Positions 48,139 through 58,016 of a DNA stretch of 64,000 nucleotides are shown one piece after another. The stretch lies in contig NZ_VAWF01000001.1 of the NCBI RefSeq assembly GCF_005869845.1, forward strand, positions 1,302,001 to 1,366,000. Reading direction: 5' to 3'. The notes beneath the pieces are model-generated. The model did no database searches, had not been told where the DNA came from, and saw only the letters and a program-made list of their open reading frames with translations. A program made the translations under genes and the position numbers. Numbering within the stretch: the first letter of the stretch is position 1; each line of letters begins with the position of its first letter. Origin of the DNA: Fodinibius saliphilus (GTDB lineage: Bacteria > Bacteroidota > Rhodothermia > Balneolales > Balneolaceae).

Positions 48139-49053
48139 TTAACGCAAGCCGTTCTTAACTCCTTTACAGATACGGCTTACTGCATCATGGCTATGTAGAC
48201 TTTCCATATGCACACAACGAATTACGAAATCCTTAATCTGCTGCTCCTCATTTAGCTCTTCGTAGAGAAGGCGTGCAGCATCTTCCACAAATTTTTGGTA
48301 CGCTCCATTCATCTCAGCAAAAGCTTGCTCATCTTCTCGTTTTACCATAACCTGTGTTTCCGTCATCAGGGCATCCTGGCAATGCTGTACCAAATTTTCA
48401 ATAAATATCTCTTCATTAAGTTCCACCGTGAGGTTGGCTACACTACGTTGACTGTGTGGAATACTCACCACTTCACGCTCTTCACGAGCATGTTCAGAAA
48501 GCTCGTATGAGCAGGGGCAAGCACTGCTATATTCAAAATCAAGATGGATAAAACTGCGAAAATCACCATTCGTATTCATTGTTCCTTCAATAGCCACAGT
48601 ATAATACTGGTACCCTTCTAAGCCGGAACGTAAACTTTCCTGCGAAACAGGATAGTTAAAGGATAACCGCAAGTAGGCCGACTGAGAATCAAGATCTTCG
48701 CGATACTTTTCCAGTACCTCCTCTAATTTGTCGGGATGAAAAACATCATCTTTAAACTCATAAAATGAGCGTATGATGCGACTCATATTTATGCCCTTTT
48801 TGCCGGCCTCTAACCCCACATAGCCATCTACAGAGGTTTCAAGAGTAATAAGCTCACCATCGGGTCTTGGATACTTTAGCGGTAGCTTAAAATCCGAAAT
48901 ACCGACCTGCTGAATGGGAACATCGGCACCTTCAATAAGTGAGGCCGGTCCGTTCTGTAAATCGGGCAAGCTTTTTTTATAGTCGTCAGATACTGTAAAA
49001 GTTGGATCGTAGTAACGTTTCAATTTTGTAGAAATCATTCGTTTATACTGCAA
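48139..49053 (-). CDS. folE2: GTP cyclohydrolase I type 2 (FolE2)
   Basis: A 304-residue enzyme converting GTP to dihydroneopterin triphosphate, the entry to folate, queuosine and biopterin pathways. The FolE2 hallmark is seen: [16 protein letters not shown] near 178-193 with the catalytic Cys, followed by [15 protein letters not shown] near 201-215. FolE2 differs from the zinc enzyme FolE1 and works with other divalent metals. It follows 15 bp after a pyruvoyltetrahydropterin synthase-like gene on the same strand, which together make a two-step pterin module. Confidence 0.95.
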   Translation of the reverse strand: MQYKRMISTKLKRYYDPTFTVSDDYKKSLPDLQNGPASLIEGADVPIQQVGISDFKLPLKYPRPDGELITLETSVDGYVGLEAGKKGINMSRIIRSFYEFKDDVFHPDKLEEVLEKYREDLDSQSAYLRLSFNYPVSQESLRSGLEGYQYYTVAIEGTMNTNGDFRSFIHLDFEYSSACPCSYELSEHAREEREVVSIPHSQRSVANLTVELNEEIFIENLVQHCQDALMTETQVMVKREDEQAFAEMNGAYQKFVEDAARLLYEELNEEQQIKDFVIRCVHMESLHSHDAVSRICKGVKNGLR

Positions 49054-49068
49054 TTCTATAGTTGTTAA

Positions 49069-49518
49069 TCAAAGAACAGGAACCTCTTTATTCAAAAGGT
49101 ATGGACAATATTTTGCTGAATTTCGTTCGGTTTCTTCCAGTTCAACTTCATACAGAAAGCCGTTTCCGTTAGTTCCTTCTTTTATAGGATCTTCTAGTTG
49201 ATGATAAAAAACTTTTACCAAATTTTCTGTAGATGGTAATACACCATCTAAAAAGTCTACATCAATATTTAAATTTTTGTGATCACACTTTTCAACAATC
49301 GTTTTCTCAATTATTGATTTCAAGACTGAGAGATCAATTACATATCCTGTTTCATCATCTGGTGTTCCTGCAACGGTTACCCGTATGGTATAATTATGTC
49401 CATGCCAATTTTCATGATTACATTTCCCAAATGTTTCTTTATTCCACTTTTTAGATTTTTCAGGGTTATGTAATCGATGAGCGGCATTAAAATGTGCCTT
49501 TCTTGTAACAAAAACCAA
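49069..49518 (-). CDS. 6-pyruvoyltetrahydropterin synthase / QueD family enzyme
   Basis: A 149-residue enzyme. Zinc ligands are His14 (FNAAHRL), His39 and His41 (WHGHNY); the catalytic Cys33 is in FGKCNHENWHGHNY, spaced as in animal PTPS. DHKNLNID near 95-102 and the C-terminal EVELEETE complete the family pattern. It would act on dihydroneopterin triphosphate made by the next gene, giving either pyruvoyltetrahydropterin (for tetrahydrobiopterin-like cofactors) or 6-carboxy-tetrahydropterin (for queuosine). No other queuosine gene is here, so the branch is undecided. Confidence 0.88.
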   Translation of the reverse strand: MVFVTRKAHFNAAHRLHNPEKSKKWNKETFGKCNHENWHGHNYTIRVTVAGTPDDETGYVIDLSVLKSIIEKTIVEKCDHKNLNIDVDFLDGVLPSTENLVKVFYHQLEDPIKEGTNGNGFLYEVELEETERNSAKYCPYLLNKEVPVL

Positions 49519-49656
49519 AGCTGTATCTATTTTTCTGAATTTAAAATATCAAACACTTACAACGATTCTCTAAAATATAGGGTTCCCGCTTTTTTTATAA
49601 TTATCAGATAAAATTATCACTAAAGGGCATCTATATCAAATAAAACCCAAAATAAA

Positions 49657-49688
49657 GAAGGAGGTCCCGGATCAACGGAACCCCCTTG
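49657..49688 (-). terminator. probable terminator after the TonB receptor gene
   Basis: Imperfect GC-rich hairpin (AGGAGGTCCCG with CGGAACCCCCTT) followed on the minus strand by TTCTTTATTTTGGG, about 55 bp after the receptor gene. Confidence 0.5.
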
Positions 49689-49742
49689 TGATCAGCACAC
49701 CTCACACATTACATGTGAGATAATCAAAAAGAGTGGTTAAGG

Positions 49743-52655
49743 CTAAAAAGAATATTTTAAGCTAAGGCTTACCGAGCGATGAGGTTCATACCGACTGTAG
49801 ATTTGATCTATTGATTGATAACCTTGATATAACTCTTGTCGCGCTTCATTTAGAATATTAGATACATTCAGGCTTAAAGAATACCGATCGTTTTGCCCGA
49901 ATGACTTATTTAAATTGAATTTAAGGCTGTGAAAGGGATCAGAGTATACATCCAGGAATATACCTCCACCAACCAACACCAAGGTCTTGCCCTTCACATT
50001 ATAGAATAGCCCTGCATCTAAACTGATATTGGGATTTTTATAAGTGAATCCGGCATTAATGATATATGGTGCTTGTCCTGCCATTTGTCGCTGGTCATTA
50101 ATATTCTGCCCCTCTCTTTTATAGTTTTTACGAGCCTCATATTCATTTGGGGTCATATCGATGATCGATTCAACGATGGTCACATTACTGCTAAATCCGA
50201 CATTGCTTAAGGATGACGATATAAAATTGAGTGATTTTCGAATTTCTAACTCAGCCCCCAACACTTGTCCTTTTCCTACGTTTCGTGGCTGGTATTCACT
50301 GGTTGTGGTAGAGTTTCGAAGGCGCACTAACTCAATTGGATCATCAAAAGACTTATAGAACAAACTGAGTGATAACAATTGATCACGTTTATAAAATTTC
50401 TCCCACCTTAAGTCAAAATTATGGATTCGTGTTTCCCCTAAGTTACCATCCCAACTGCAGTTACCTCCATCCTTGTCGCACCCAAAAGGAAATAACCCAC
50501 CATTGAACCTTCGACTTGAAACAGGATCCAATATCTGGGCAAAAGATAACTCCCGAAAAGATGGGCGAGCAATTGTCTTCGAGTATGAGAATCGCAAATT
50601 CATGTCCTCAGCTAACTGGTACGTAATATTTGCTGAAGGAAAGAAATCAAGTGCATCCAACACTTTTTCATCTGCCAGATTCTGGGCACTGTTATCCCCT
50701 TGCGCAAAACGAACAGAACGTCCAGTGTGGCGTTGTATATAGTTTTCAATCCGTAATCCAAAGGTTGTTTTTAAACCGGGAAACAAACTAAACTCATTGG
50801 ACACGAAAAATGATGTTTTATGTACATTAGAACTATACGCATTGGGATTCGGATCAGAGTTACCGCTTTGATAGTAGATGACTCCATTTTCACGGCCATA
50901 TATATTATCATCTCTTAAAATTTCTGCAGGGTCACCTGTCCAATCAGGCTGGGCACCAAAAAACTGCATATCAAATGATAAAATTTCATAGTCGCGTTGT
51001 TTATAGATCTGGCTTCCTCCGAATTTAAGTTTTGCAGGCTCCCCAAAGAGTTCATAATCTTTGGTAATATTAAACCGTCCAACCAAGTTAACCTCATCCA
51101 TATCTCGCCATAATCGACTTGGAAATCCTCCGGCTCCGGCATTAAAAATATGGTTATCACCACGCATGGTATAGGTGGTTTTTCTAATGTCAGGAGCCGA
51201 CATTTTTGAAAAGGTTGGTGAGAGTCGCCAATCTAAAGTCCAGTTGCTATTACTAAAATAATGTGTCCCATTGAGTAACGCATTCGAAATACTTCGTTCA
51301 CTGTATTCCAAATTATAAGATTCGCCCAGATAACCTGATTGCCCGGGGGCTGTTTGACTGTTATCAACATCCATTACCGCTGCTTTATTTACTCCATTCT
51401 GCAAATGCATTGCCGTTAACTTGAATTTAGAGCGGCTCGTTTTAAATGATAGTCCTGCCAGCCCCCCTGCCAGGATATTTCGTTCTGAAACAACACCTGA
51501 CTGCGTATTGGCACGTACCAGTTCATAAGTAGCAGGGTCAGCAGAAATTTGATACTCTCCATACTCTCTGTTATTAAAATGAGTCGTAGCGTTTTTATAA
51601 GTACCGGAAAAGATGTACCCCAACTTATTTCCCGTTCCTACACCAAACTGATCCCCCAGTGATACACTGAAACTATAGTCCATCAAATTTGATTCTTTTT
51701 GGGGACCAAGGGTTGAGCTAAACTTATTTACAAAATTATAAACTTCATTTTCACTACCGTTAAAAGGAGTTGGAATGTCACCTTTTCCCGCCCCTTCTGG
51801 CAGGTCACGTGCTCCTCCGTCAAAACCAAGATAATCGGAATTACTGCCTTGGTAGTTCAAGAATTGATTATTAAAATGCATCTGCGGCTTAAACGAAGTA
51901 CTTATAGATATATCAAAAATGGGCTTTTCCGGGAAATCTATAGTTTCAATATTCACGATCCCCCCCGTGAAATCAGCCGGAAGTTCTGCAATAGCTGTTT
52001 TATTGATTACCATATTCTCGATAAGATTGGTTGGGAAAATATCTATCTGCAAACTATTCCGCGTAGGATCGAGACTGGGAATTTCAACTGAATTTAACAT
52101 CGTATTTGTATATCGATCCCCCAACCCACGCACGTAAACATACTTGCCCTCTTGTATAGAAACTCCTGTTACTTTTTTTAGTGCCGAGGCTGCATCGGAA
52201 GCACCTGTTCGGGTGATTTTTTCTGCAGATATACCGTCAAGAACGTGAGCAGAAGTTTTCTTTTTTGTCATTAAGGCCGCTTCAGAGATATTAATAGACT
52301 CTGCTGTTACTACCACCTCTTCCATCTCTTCCACCGATTTCTGAATTCGAATATTATCAAGCAAGGTAACGTCACCCGGTGATACTTTTACTGACTCTAT
52401 GGTAATAGGCTTATAAGAAACATATGAAATACGAACATCATACATTCCGGCGGGCAGCTTAATATCAAATTCTCCATCAAAATCAGTTGCTGCACCTTTC
52501 GATGTACCTTTTACTACTACTGTTACTCCATATACCGGTTCTCCATTGGTGTTCTCGATAACTGTACCTCTAATGGTACCTTCTTCCTGGGCATAAGAGA
52601 CATTGATAATCCCAAAAAAGAAAATGAGTAATGTAAGTTTAAATAGATTATTCAT
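49743..52655 (-). CDS. TonB-dependent outer membrane receptor
   Basis: About 970 residues. ATG 52655 gives a signal peptide (MNNLFKLTLLIFFFGIINVS); an ATG at 52667 is also possible. A carboxypeptidase-regulatory-like domain follows at about 28-105 (IRGTVIENTNGEPVYGVTVV, SKGAATDFDGEFDIKLPAG). The plug domain (about 125-260) has YVRGLGDRYTNTMLNSVEIP, and a 22-strand barrel runs to the terminal LKYSF. Such receptors import large or scarce nutrients with energy from TonB-ExbB-ExbD; ExbB/ExbD-type genes are 6-8 kb away. No SusD-like partner; instead the upstream gene encodes a beta-helix lipoprotein, 127 bp before it on the same strand. Confidence 0.92.
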   Translation of the reverse strand: MNNLFKLTLLIFFFGIINVSYAQEEGTIRGTVIENTNGEPVYGVTVVVKGTSKGAATDFDGEFDIKLPAGMYDVRISYVSYKPITIESVKVSPGDVTLLDNIRIQKSVEEMEEVVVTAESINISEAALMTKKKTSAHVLDGISAEKITRTGASDAASALKKVTGVSIQEGKYVYVRGLGDRYTNTMLNSVEIPSLDPTRNSLQIDIFPTNLIENMVINKTAIAELPADFTGGIVNIETIDFPEKPIFDISISTSFKPQMHFNNQFLNYQGSNSDYLGFDGGARDLPEGAGKGDIPTPFNGSENEVYNFVNKFSSTLGPQKESNLMDYSFSVSLGDQFGVGTGNKLGYIFSGTYKNATTHFNNREYGEYQISADPATYELVRANTQSGVVSERNILAGGLAGLSFKTSRSKFKLTAMHLQNGVNKAAVMDVDNSQTAPGQSGYLGESYNLEYSERSISNALLNGTHYFSNSNWTLDWRLSPTFSKMSAPDIRKTTYTMRGDNHIFNAGAGGFPSRLWRDMDEVNLVGRFNITKDYELFGEPAKLKFGGSQIYKQRDYEILSFDMQFFGAQPDWTGDPAEILRDDNIYGRENGVIYYQSGNSDPNPNAYSSNVHKTSFFVSNEFSLFPGLKTTFGLRIENYIQRHTGRSVRFAQGDNSAQNLADEKVLDALDFFPSANITYQLAEDMNLRFSYSKTIARPSFRELSFAQILDPVSSRRFNGGLFPFGCDKDGGNCSWDGNLGETRIHNFDLRWEKFYKRDQLLSLSLFYKSFDDPIELVRLRNSTTTSEYQPRNVGKGQVLGAELEIRKSLNFISSSLSNVGFSSNVTIVESIIDMTPNEYEARKNYKREGQNINDQRQMAGQAPYIINAGFTYKNPNISLDAGLFYNVKGKTLVLVGGGIFLDVYSDPFHSLKFNLNKSFGQNDRYSLSLNVSNILNEARQELYQGYQSIDQIYSRYEPHRSVSLSLKYSF

Positions 52656-52782
52656 TGGACTGATCACTAAGCCTAAAAATAAAATTGTGTGCTGTTTAAA
52701 AATGTGTGCTGACTTTTAAAAGGAGTTTGCCTTTAGGTTCGCTAAAGGCAAACTCATAGAATAGCTTACTTAATAGATGGTT

Positions 52783-54297
52783 TTATTCAAGTCCGAGATC
52801 ACTGAGCGTACCAGACTGGCTGGCCCAAGTAAATCCAAACTTGCTAACATCGGCTCCAACCGTTGCACTATTAAGATCTGCAACTTCTGATACTTCGTTA
52901 TTATCAACTAGAGCATCGGGGAAGTATCCTTTCAGTGTTGTATTAGAAGGGAGTACCGCTTGAATAGAGGTGATAGCATAACCATTTTGGTTAGCAGCAT
53001 AGTCATCGTAATCACTGGAGAACATGTTATCAGCGGCCCCATTATCATCCGTAGCCAAACCGAAGAACAGTACATTCTGAACGTTAGAATCAGTATTGGC
53101 ATCCACATCAATCAGCTCCGAACCGTTGGTTTCAACATAGGCTGTTACATTTTTAATAGTATGCCCACTGCCTGTATATGAACCTTCGGGACCGTCAAGC
53201 TCCATAGTAGAGCCTGAAGGACTGATAGTAACCACATTGTCGATTGTGCCTGCCCAAGCCTGATCGGTATCTATAGCATCATCGCCGTTGTTCCAGACTA
53301 ATACATTCGTAACATTTACTGTACCACCGAAGAATTCAACACCGTCATCCTGGTTAGCAACAATTTCAACATTTTCGATGGTAGTTCCAGAACCAACGCC
53401 ACCGAGTGAGAGTCCATTAATTTCGTTCCCTGAACCGATGTTTGTTCCACCGTGTCGAATTGTAATGTAGCTTATAGAACCAGAACTATCCCCGGCATCA
53501 TCACCGCCATAGAGTCCATTATCATCGGTGCTTGGTATACCTTCAATTGATGCAGGATCGTTGGATGCTGAGATGGGAGCATTTCCAAGGACTATAACAC
53601 CGCCCCAGAGACCTCGTTGCTCAGAATTGAGATTTGGGCTGGCAAAGTTACCTTTGTCTACCATCTCGGGAGTAATTTCATCTGCTACAGACGTAAAAAT
53701 AATGGGCGCACTTGCAGTACCATTAGCATTTAAAGTAGCATCACGGGCAACAAGAAGAGCAGTCGAATTGGTACCAGAACCAGCTTCTCCTTTTACTACA
53801 GCTCCGCCCTCAATAGTAAGTGTAGCGCCGGCTTCTACGGCAATACGTCCTGCCAGTATATACGTTTTACCGTCTTCCCAAGTGATATCATCCGTAATGT
53901 TATCTGTTACGATAATTTCTTTTTCTTCATCATTCACTTCCACTACAGCTGTTGCTTTACTACTCAGTCCTTCTGTATCAGAAACAGAAAGATCAACCGA
54001 ACCTGCCCCTGCATTAGTAGCAGAAAAGCTAACTACAATATCTCCGTTAGTTGCTTCTTTTTTAGGTTCTGAAGAAATGGTGGCATCACCATTAGATGCA
54101 GAAACAGTTGCCGAAGAGTATCCAGCATCAGAAGAAAAACTAAAAGTAAGATCTACTGAGCTACCTACCAAGGCAGTTTGTTTTCCCGGAGCATCTACCG
54201 AAGGTGCAGATGGATTGGAAGAGGTTGAATCGTTATCACATGAAACAAAGAGTGCTAGCATGAGTAGCACGCCAACAATATTAGTTAGTATCTTCAT
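52783..54297 (-). CDS. surface lipoprotein with predicted parallel beta-helix
   Basis: A 504-residue lipoprotein (lipobox FVSC, Cys20) followed by a Ser/Asn tether and an Ig-like or cadherin-like stretch (about 35-125). From about 130 the pattern is of a right-handed parallel beta-helix: short strands with repeated Asn/Asp/Gly turns, for example AGRIAVEAGATLTIEGGAVV, EQRGLWGGVIVLGNAPIS, YITIRHGGTNIG, ENVEIVANQDDGVEFFGGTV and VTNVLVWNNGDDAIDTDQ. The chain is very acidic and contains many Asp-Gly/Asp-Asn pairs that could bind Ca2+. It precedes the TonB receptor and may be its surface-exposed partner. No enzymatic residues identified. Confidence 0.8.
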   Translation of the reverse strand: MKILTNIVGVLLMLALFVSCDNDSTSSNPSAPSVDAPGKQTALVGSSVDLTFSFSSDAGYSSATVSASNGDATISSEPKKEATNGDIVVSFSATNAGAGSVDLSVSDTEGLSSKATAVVEVNDEEKEIIVTDNITDDITWEDGKTYILAGRIAVEAGATLTIEGGAVVKGEAGSGTNSTALLVARDATLNANGTASAPIIFTSVADEITPEMVDKGNFASPNLNSEQRGLWGGVIVLGNAPISASNDPASIEGIPSTDDNGLYGGDDAGDSSGSISYITIRHGGTNIGSGNEINGLSLGGVGSGTTIENVEIVANQDDGVEFFGGTVNVTNVLVWNNGDDAIDTDQAWAGTIDNVVTISPSGSTMELDGPEGSYTGSGHTIKNVTAYVETNGSELIDVDANTDSNVQNVLFFGLATDDNGAADNMFSSDYDDYAANQNGYAITSIQAVLPSNTTLKGYFPDALVDNNEVSEVADLNSATVGADVSKFGFTWASQSGTLSDLGLE

Positions 54298-54647
54298 GAT
54301 ATATTATCTATGGATTAGTTTGTGGATTAGATTGAGATCGCAAACTTATAGTTTGAATATTAGCATCGATTTAAATCAGTATTACCAAATCATTATTATG
54401 CTGATTTGAAATCGACTTAGAAGGGAGGAAAAGAACCCACGGTAAAGAATATGCCGTTGATCTTATATAAACAGTACATTCCATTCTAAGTGTGCTTATT
54501 TTTTGCATGCCTAGTTGTTCCTTAGCATTACATGCCTATGATAGCACACTCAGATTGTATCAGTATTACGTTGGGGTTATGACTCTATTATTCTAACTTT
54601 AAGGCAATGTTAAGAAGGGCAGTAACAGTGTTGTAAGACAGGTCCAA
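54298..54647. other. leader/intergenic stretch with a structured segment
   Basis: Between ftsH and the lipoprotein gene. Apart from the ftsH terminator it holds a perfect 8-bp inverted repeat AGTGTGCT (54489-54496) / AGCACACT (54543-54550) enclosing two copies of CATGCCTA. It could be a structured leader of the lipoprotein transcript. Confidence 0.4.
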
Positions 54648-54654
54648 AAAATAA

Positions 54655-54681
54655 TGCACAACACTTTTAAAGTATTGTGCA
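54655..54681 (-). terminator. terminator of ftsH
   Basis: Stem TGCACAAcACTT / AAGTaTTGTGCA (one mismatch), followed on the minus strand by TTATTTTTT. Confidence 0.8.
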
Positions 54682-54717
54682 CTAACAAAAAGTAACTAAA
54701 TAAGTACGCTTTACCTG

Positions 54718-56736
54718 TTATTCCTCCTCATCTGTAGTCTCTTCTTCGCTTTCATCTGCTACAGCGATCCCATTATTAAGTTCGGAATCAAAAATTCCTT
54801 CTGGGTATTTACCTTCGGGATGGTCACCAAGCAACGCCTTTAAGTCATTGTGATCAATAACTTCTTTATCAAGCAATGTCTCAGCCATTTTTTCAAGTTG
54901 ATTTTTATGTTTGGTAAGCAGTTTTTTGGTCCGTTCATAATTTTGGCGAATAATCTCTTTTACTGCTTTATCTATATTCTCAGATGTCTTTTCAGAATAT
55001 TTCTTATTGAATCCATAACTGTTATCCGGATTCTGAGAATCTTTTAAAGAGATATATCCCAGCTCTTCACTCATTCCATATTCAGCAACCATAGCAAAGG
55101 CCATATTGGTAATGCGCTCCAGATCATTTTGCGCCCCGGTTGAAATACGATCAAAAATAATCTCTTCTGCTATCCGGCCCCCAAGTAGTGCACAAATCTT
55201 ATCATTAAGCTCTTCCGTTGTCATTAGGAAGCGATCTTCCAGCGGTGTTTGCAGGGTATACCCCAAAGCTGCCAGTCCGCGTGGAACAATACTTACTTTC
55301 AACACCGGATCGGTATGCTGCAGATACCATCCCACAATTGCGTGTCCGGCCTCATGGTAAGCAACAATTTCACGTTCTTTGGGACTAATAAGCTTATTCT
55401 TTTTCTCAAGGCCGGCAATAACGCGCTCGATAGAATCCTGGAAATCTTCCATCTCTACCGCTTCTTTACCACGTCGAGCAGCCATCAGTGCTGCCTCATT
55501 ACAAAGGTTGGCCAATTCCGCTCCGGCAAAACCTGGAGTTTGCGAAGCCAATAGCTTGAGCTCGATATCATCAGACAAAATTAGATTTCGAGTATGAACT
55601 TTAAGCACTTCAACTCGTCCCCTCAGATCCGGTTTATCAATCACAATCTGCCTATCGAAGCGACCGGGGCGTAATAATGCTGAGTCCAACACATCAGGGC
55701 GATTGGTTGCAGCCATAATAATGACCCCGTTGTCACTATTAAAACCATCCATTTCACTTAATAACTGATTCAAGGTATTCTCTCGCTCATCATTTGAGCC
55801 CATTGACATCCCTTTACCCCGTGTACGCCCAATAGCATCAATTTCATCGATAAAAATTATACATGGGGCCGTTTCTTTGGCTTTTTTGAACAGGTCACGA
55901 ACACGTGCAGCCCCTACCCCAACAAACATTTCCACGAAATCAGATCCGCTCAAACTATAAAAAGGGACATCGGCTTCACCTGCAGTCGCCTTAGCCATCA
56001 ACGTTTTACCGGTACCCGGAGGGCCTACCAATAGAGCCCCTTTGGGGAGTGTACCACCCAGTTTTGTAAATTTTTTAGGATTCTTGAGGAACTCCACAAT
56101 TTCTTCAACCTCAGCTTTTGCTTCCTCCAATCCTGCCACATCTTTAAACGATACCTTATTTTCTTTCTGTTTGTCATATAGTGAGGCTTTATTTTTACCA
56201 ATATTCAAAACCTGCTGTCCTGGATTCATCCGGCGGAAAATAAAGACCCAAAAGGCTACCGCTATTGCAATAAAGATTATCCAAACAAAGAGACTACTAA
56301 ACCAGTCCTCTTCAATTTTGACATCGTACGTAACATTATTTTTATCTAGAACAGGCCGGATTTCATCTCCATCCAGCATAGTGGTACTGAATCTATTGGG
56401 TACCTCTGCACCTATTAAGGGAAGTGGTTCTTCCTTTTCTTTAGAACCTTTCACGATACCTTCCTCTACGGCTTTATTATTATACTCACCGGTAATCCTT
56501 GAACCGTTGGTAATAACAATATTGTCCACATAGCCTTTTTCTACATATTCCAGGAAGGTGCTATATTTTATCCGGCTGCCATCAGTTGTATTGAAGAAAT
56601 AAAATTGTATTCCCAACAAAACCAGCAAAAGAATGACATAAATCCATATAGGAAATTTAGGGATTAAGTTATTGTCTTCTTTAGACTTCCTTTGCCCACT
56701 ATCGTTGTTATCTGATGGCTTTTTTTTGTTCGACAT
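54718..56736 (-). CDS. ftsH: ATP-dependent zinc metalloprotease FtsH
   Basis: About 672 residues from ATG 56736 ([10 protein letters not shown]); an upstream ATG at 56754 adds six. Two membrane helices (about 27-47 and 145-165) flank a periplasmic domain. The AAA+ domain has Walker A GPPGTGKT near 240, Walker [12 protein letters not shown], and the second-region-of-homology stretch [19 protein letters not shown]. The protease motif HEAGH is near 461, with the third zinc-ligand Asp in the following helical region ([13 protein letters not shown]). FtsH degrades misfolded membrane proteins and regulators. The C-terminal tail is acidic ([11 protein letters not shown]). Confidence 0.96.
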   Translation of the reverse strand: MSNKKKPSDNNDSGQRKSKEDNNLIPKFPIWIYVILLLVLLGIQFYFFNTTDGSRIKYSTFLEYVEKGYVDNIVITNGSRITGEYNNKAVEEGIVKGSKEKEEPLPLIGAEVPNRFSTTMLDGDEIRPVLDKNNVTYDVKIEEDWFSSLFVWIIFIAIAVAFWVFIFRRMNPGQQVLNIGKNKASLYDKQKENKVSFKDVAGLEEAKAEVEEIVEFLKNPKKFTKLGGTLPKGALLVGPPGTGKTLMAKATAGEADVPFYSLSGSDFVEMFVGVGAARVRDLFKKAKETAPCIIFIDEIDAIGRTRGKGMSMGSNDERENTLNQLLSEMDGFNSDNGVIIMAATNRPDVLDSALLRPGRFDRQIVIDKPDLRGRVEVLKVHTRNLILSDDIELKLLASQTPGFAGAELANLCNEAALMAARRGKEAVEMEDFQDSIERVIAGLEKKNKLISPKEREIVAYHEAGHAIVGWYLQHTDPVLKVSIVPRGLAALGYTLQTPLEDRFLMTTEELNDKICALLGGRIAEEIIFDRISTGAQNDLERITNMAFAMVAEYGMSEELGYISLKDSQNPDNSYGFNKKYSEKTSENIDKAVKEIIRQNYERTKKLLTKHKNQLEKMAETLLDKEVIDHNDLKALLGDHPEGKYPEGIFDSELNNGIAVADESEEETTDEEE

Positions 56737-56893
56737 TGAGTCACTTATTAACAATTAAATCTTATCTCAGTAAAGATACGGCAAATTTAATAATTCTGCG
56801 TAGCCAATCTGCCACTTTCCTAAATCAATATTTGATAGGCATACCGGCTTACAGAAAATCATTCCCATCTCCTATCATTTAATAGTATAAGAG

Positions 56894-57937
56894 TTATGAG
56901 TCTGACTCATTCTCTTCTCCAAATGTTACTACGCCGCCTTCAGCCTGTTGCATACACAGCCCTTCTTCTTTTTCAGTAATTTTACCAATAACAACAAAGT
57001 CCTGAAACTCCTCAGCTAAATCCTCTACTTTTTCTTCAGGAAGGGTAAACATCAGCTCATAGTCTTCTCCACCATACAAAGCATAACGATCAACCTCTTC
57101 TCGCATTTCATCGGCAACAGTTCTAGTATCTAATGCAATAGGAAAAGCGGCCTGATAAACATATGCACCGATATCGGAAGCAGCAGTAAGATGCTGTAAT
57201 TCATTCACCAATCCTTGCGTAATATCAATCATGGAAGTAGGTTTCATATCCAATTCATTAATCTTTTCTATGAAGTCGTTTCGGGCAGCCGGTACAAGCT
57301 GTCGTTTAACAACGTATTCATAGTCATCCAGATCAGGCTGAAAAGATGTTTGTTCTTCCTGTTCTTGCCAAAACTTTTTTTCCCGCATCAATATGCGCAG
57401 GCCGGCAATTGCACCGCCAAGATCTCCGGTAACACAGATCGCATCGCCTACCTGTGCGCCTTTGCGATAAATAATATTTTCTTTCGATACAGAGCCATAA
57501 CAGCTAACACTTGTAGACAGTATGTTATGTGATGCTGTAAGGTCTCCACCCACTATTTGAAATTCGTATTCTTTTGATGCCGCACCAATACCTCGATAGA
57601 TCTCTTTAAGCATATCAACAGATAGCTTATTTGGTACAGCCAGATCTACAAGAACTACTTCAGGAGTACCATTCATAGCATAGATATCACTTACTGCTGC
57701 TGTAGCAATCTTATACCCTAAGTGATGAAGAGGCACATAGGTTAAGTCAAAATTAACGCCCTCCAAAAAAGTCTCAGAAGTAGTAAGTTTATATTCAGAT
57801 TCCCCGTGCAATACGGCAGCATCATCGCCATATCCCATTTTTACCGACGGATGTTCAAAGTCAGCATACTCCATCAGTTCATCAATGAGTTCGGTTCGTC
57901 CTAATGATTGTATTGTTCTAAATGAGTCGTCTTTCAT
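56894..57937 (-). CDS. thiL: thiamine-monophosphate kinase
   Basis: A 347-residue enzyme that phosphorylates thiamine phosphate to thiamine pyrophosphate using ATP. The family's metal/ATP motifs are visible: GYGDDAAVL near 35-43, HHLGYKIATAAVSDIYAMNGTPE near 76-98, GGDLTASHN near 129-137 and a C-terminal GGEDYELMFTLPEE near 290-303. TPP is the cofactor of the 2-oxoglutarate dehydrogenase in this window. It lies upstream of ftsH on the same strand with about 140 bp in between, which includes leader sequence. Confidence 0.93.
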   Translation of the reverse strand: MKDDSFRTIQSLGRTELIDELMEYADFEHPSVKMGYGDDAAVLHGESEYKLTTSETFLEGVNFDLTYVPLHHLGYKIATAAVSDIYAMNGTPEVVLVDLAVPNKLSVDMLKEIYRGIGAASKEYEFQIVGGDLTASHNILSTSVSCYGSVSKENIIYRKGAQVGDAICVTGDLGGAIAGLRILMREKKFWQEQEEQTSFQPDLDDYEYVVKRQLVPAARNDFIEKINELDMKPTSMIDITQGLVNELQHLTAASDIGAYVYQAAFPIALDTRTVADEMREEVDRYALYGGEDYELMFTLPEEKVEDLAEEFQDFVVIGKITEKEEGLCMQQAEGGVVTFGEENESDS

Positions 57938-57954
57938 AATACTTTTTAATAATA

Positions 57955-57989
57955 AAAAAGGCAGGCACAGTAACTGTGCTTGCCTTTTA
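57955..57989 (-). terminator. strong terminator ending the rpsF-exbD transcript
   Basis: Stem AAAAGGCAgGCACAG / CTGTGCtTGCCTTTT with a three-base loop, followed on the minus strand by TTTTATT, 28 bp after the last exbD gene. Confidence 0.88.
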
Positions 57990-58016
57990 AAAATTTAAGT
58001 GAACAAAAATTAAAAA

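Noticed and set aside
49657-49688. AGGAGGT on the plus strand as a ribosome-binding site of a hidden gene
   Set aside because: No open frame follows; the sequence is part of the hairpin after the TonB receptor gene.
53528-54409. A 293-codon open frame on the plus strand opposite the beta-helix lipoprotein gene
   Set aside because: Repetitive Ser/Thr/Pro/Val translation is the shadow of the biased lipoprotein codons on the other strand; no start context or family features.
54298-54647. A phosphate-regulon operator ahead of the lipoprotein/TonB receptor pair
   Set aside because: No repeat with the spacing of a Pho box could be seen, and the operator consensus for this phylum is not something I can state.
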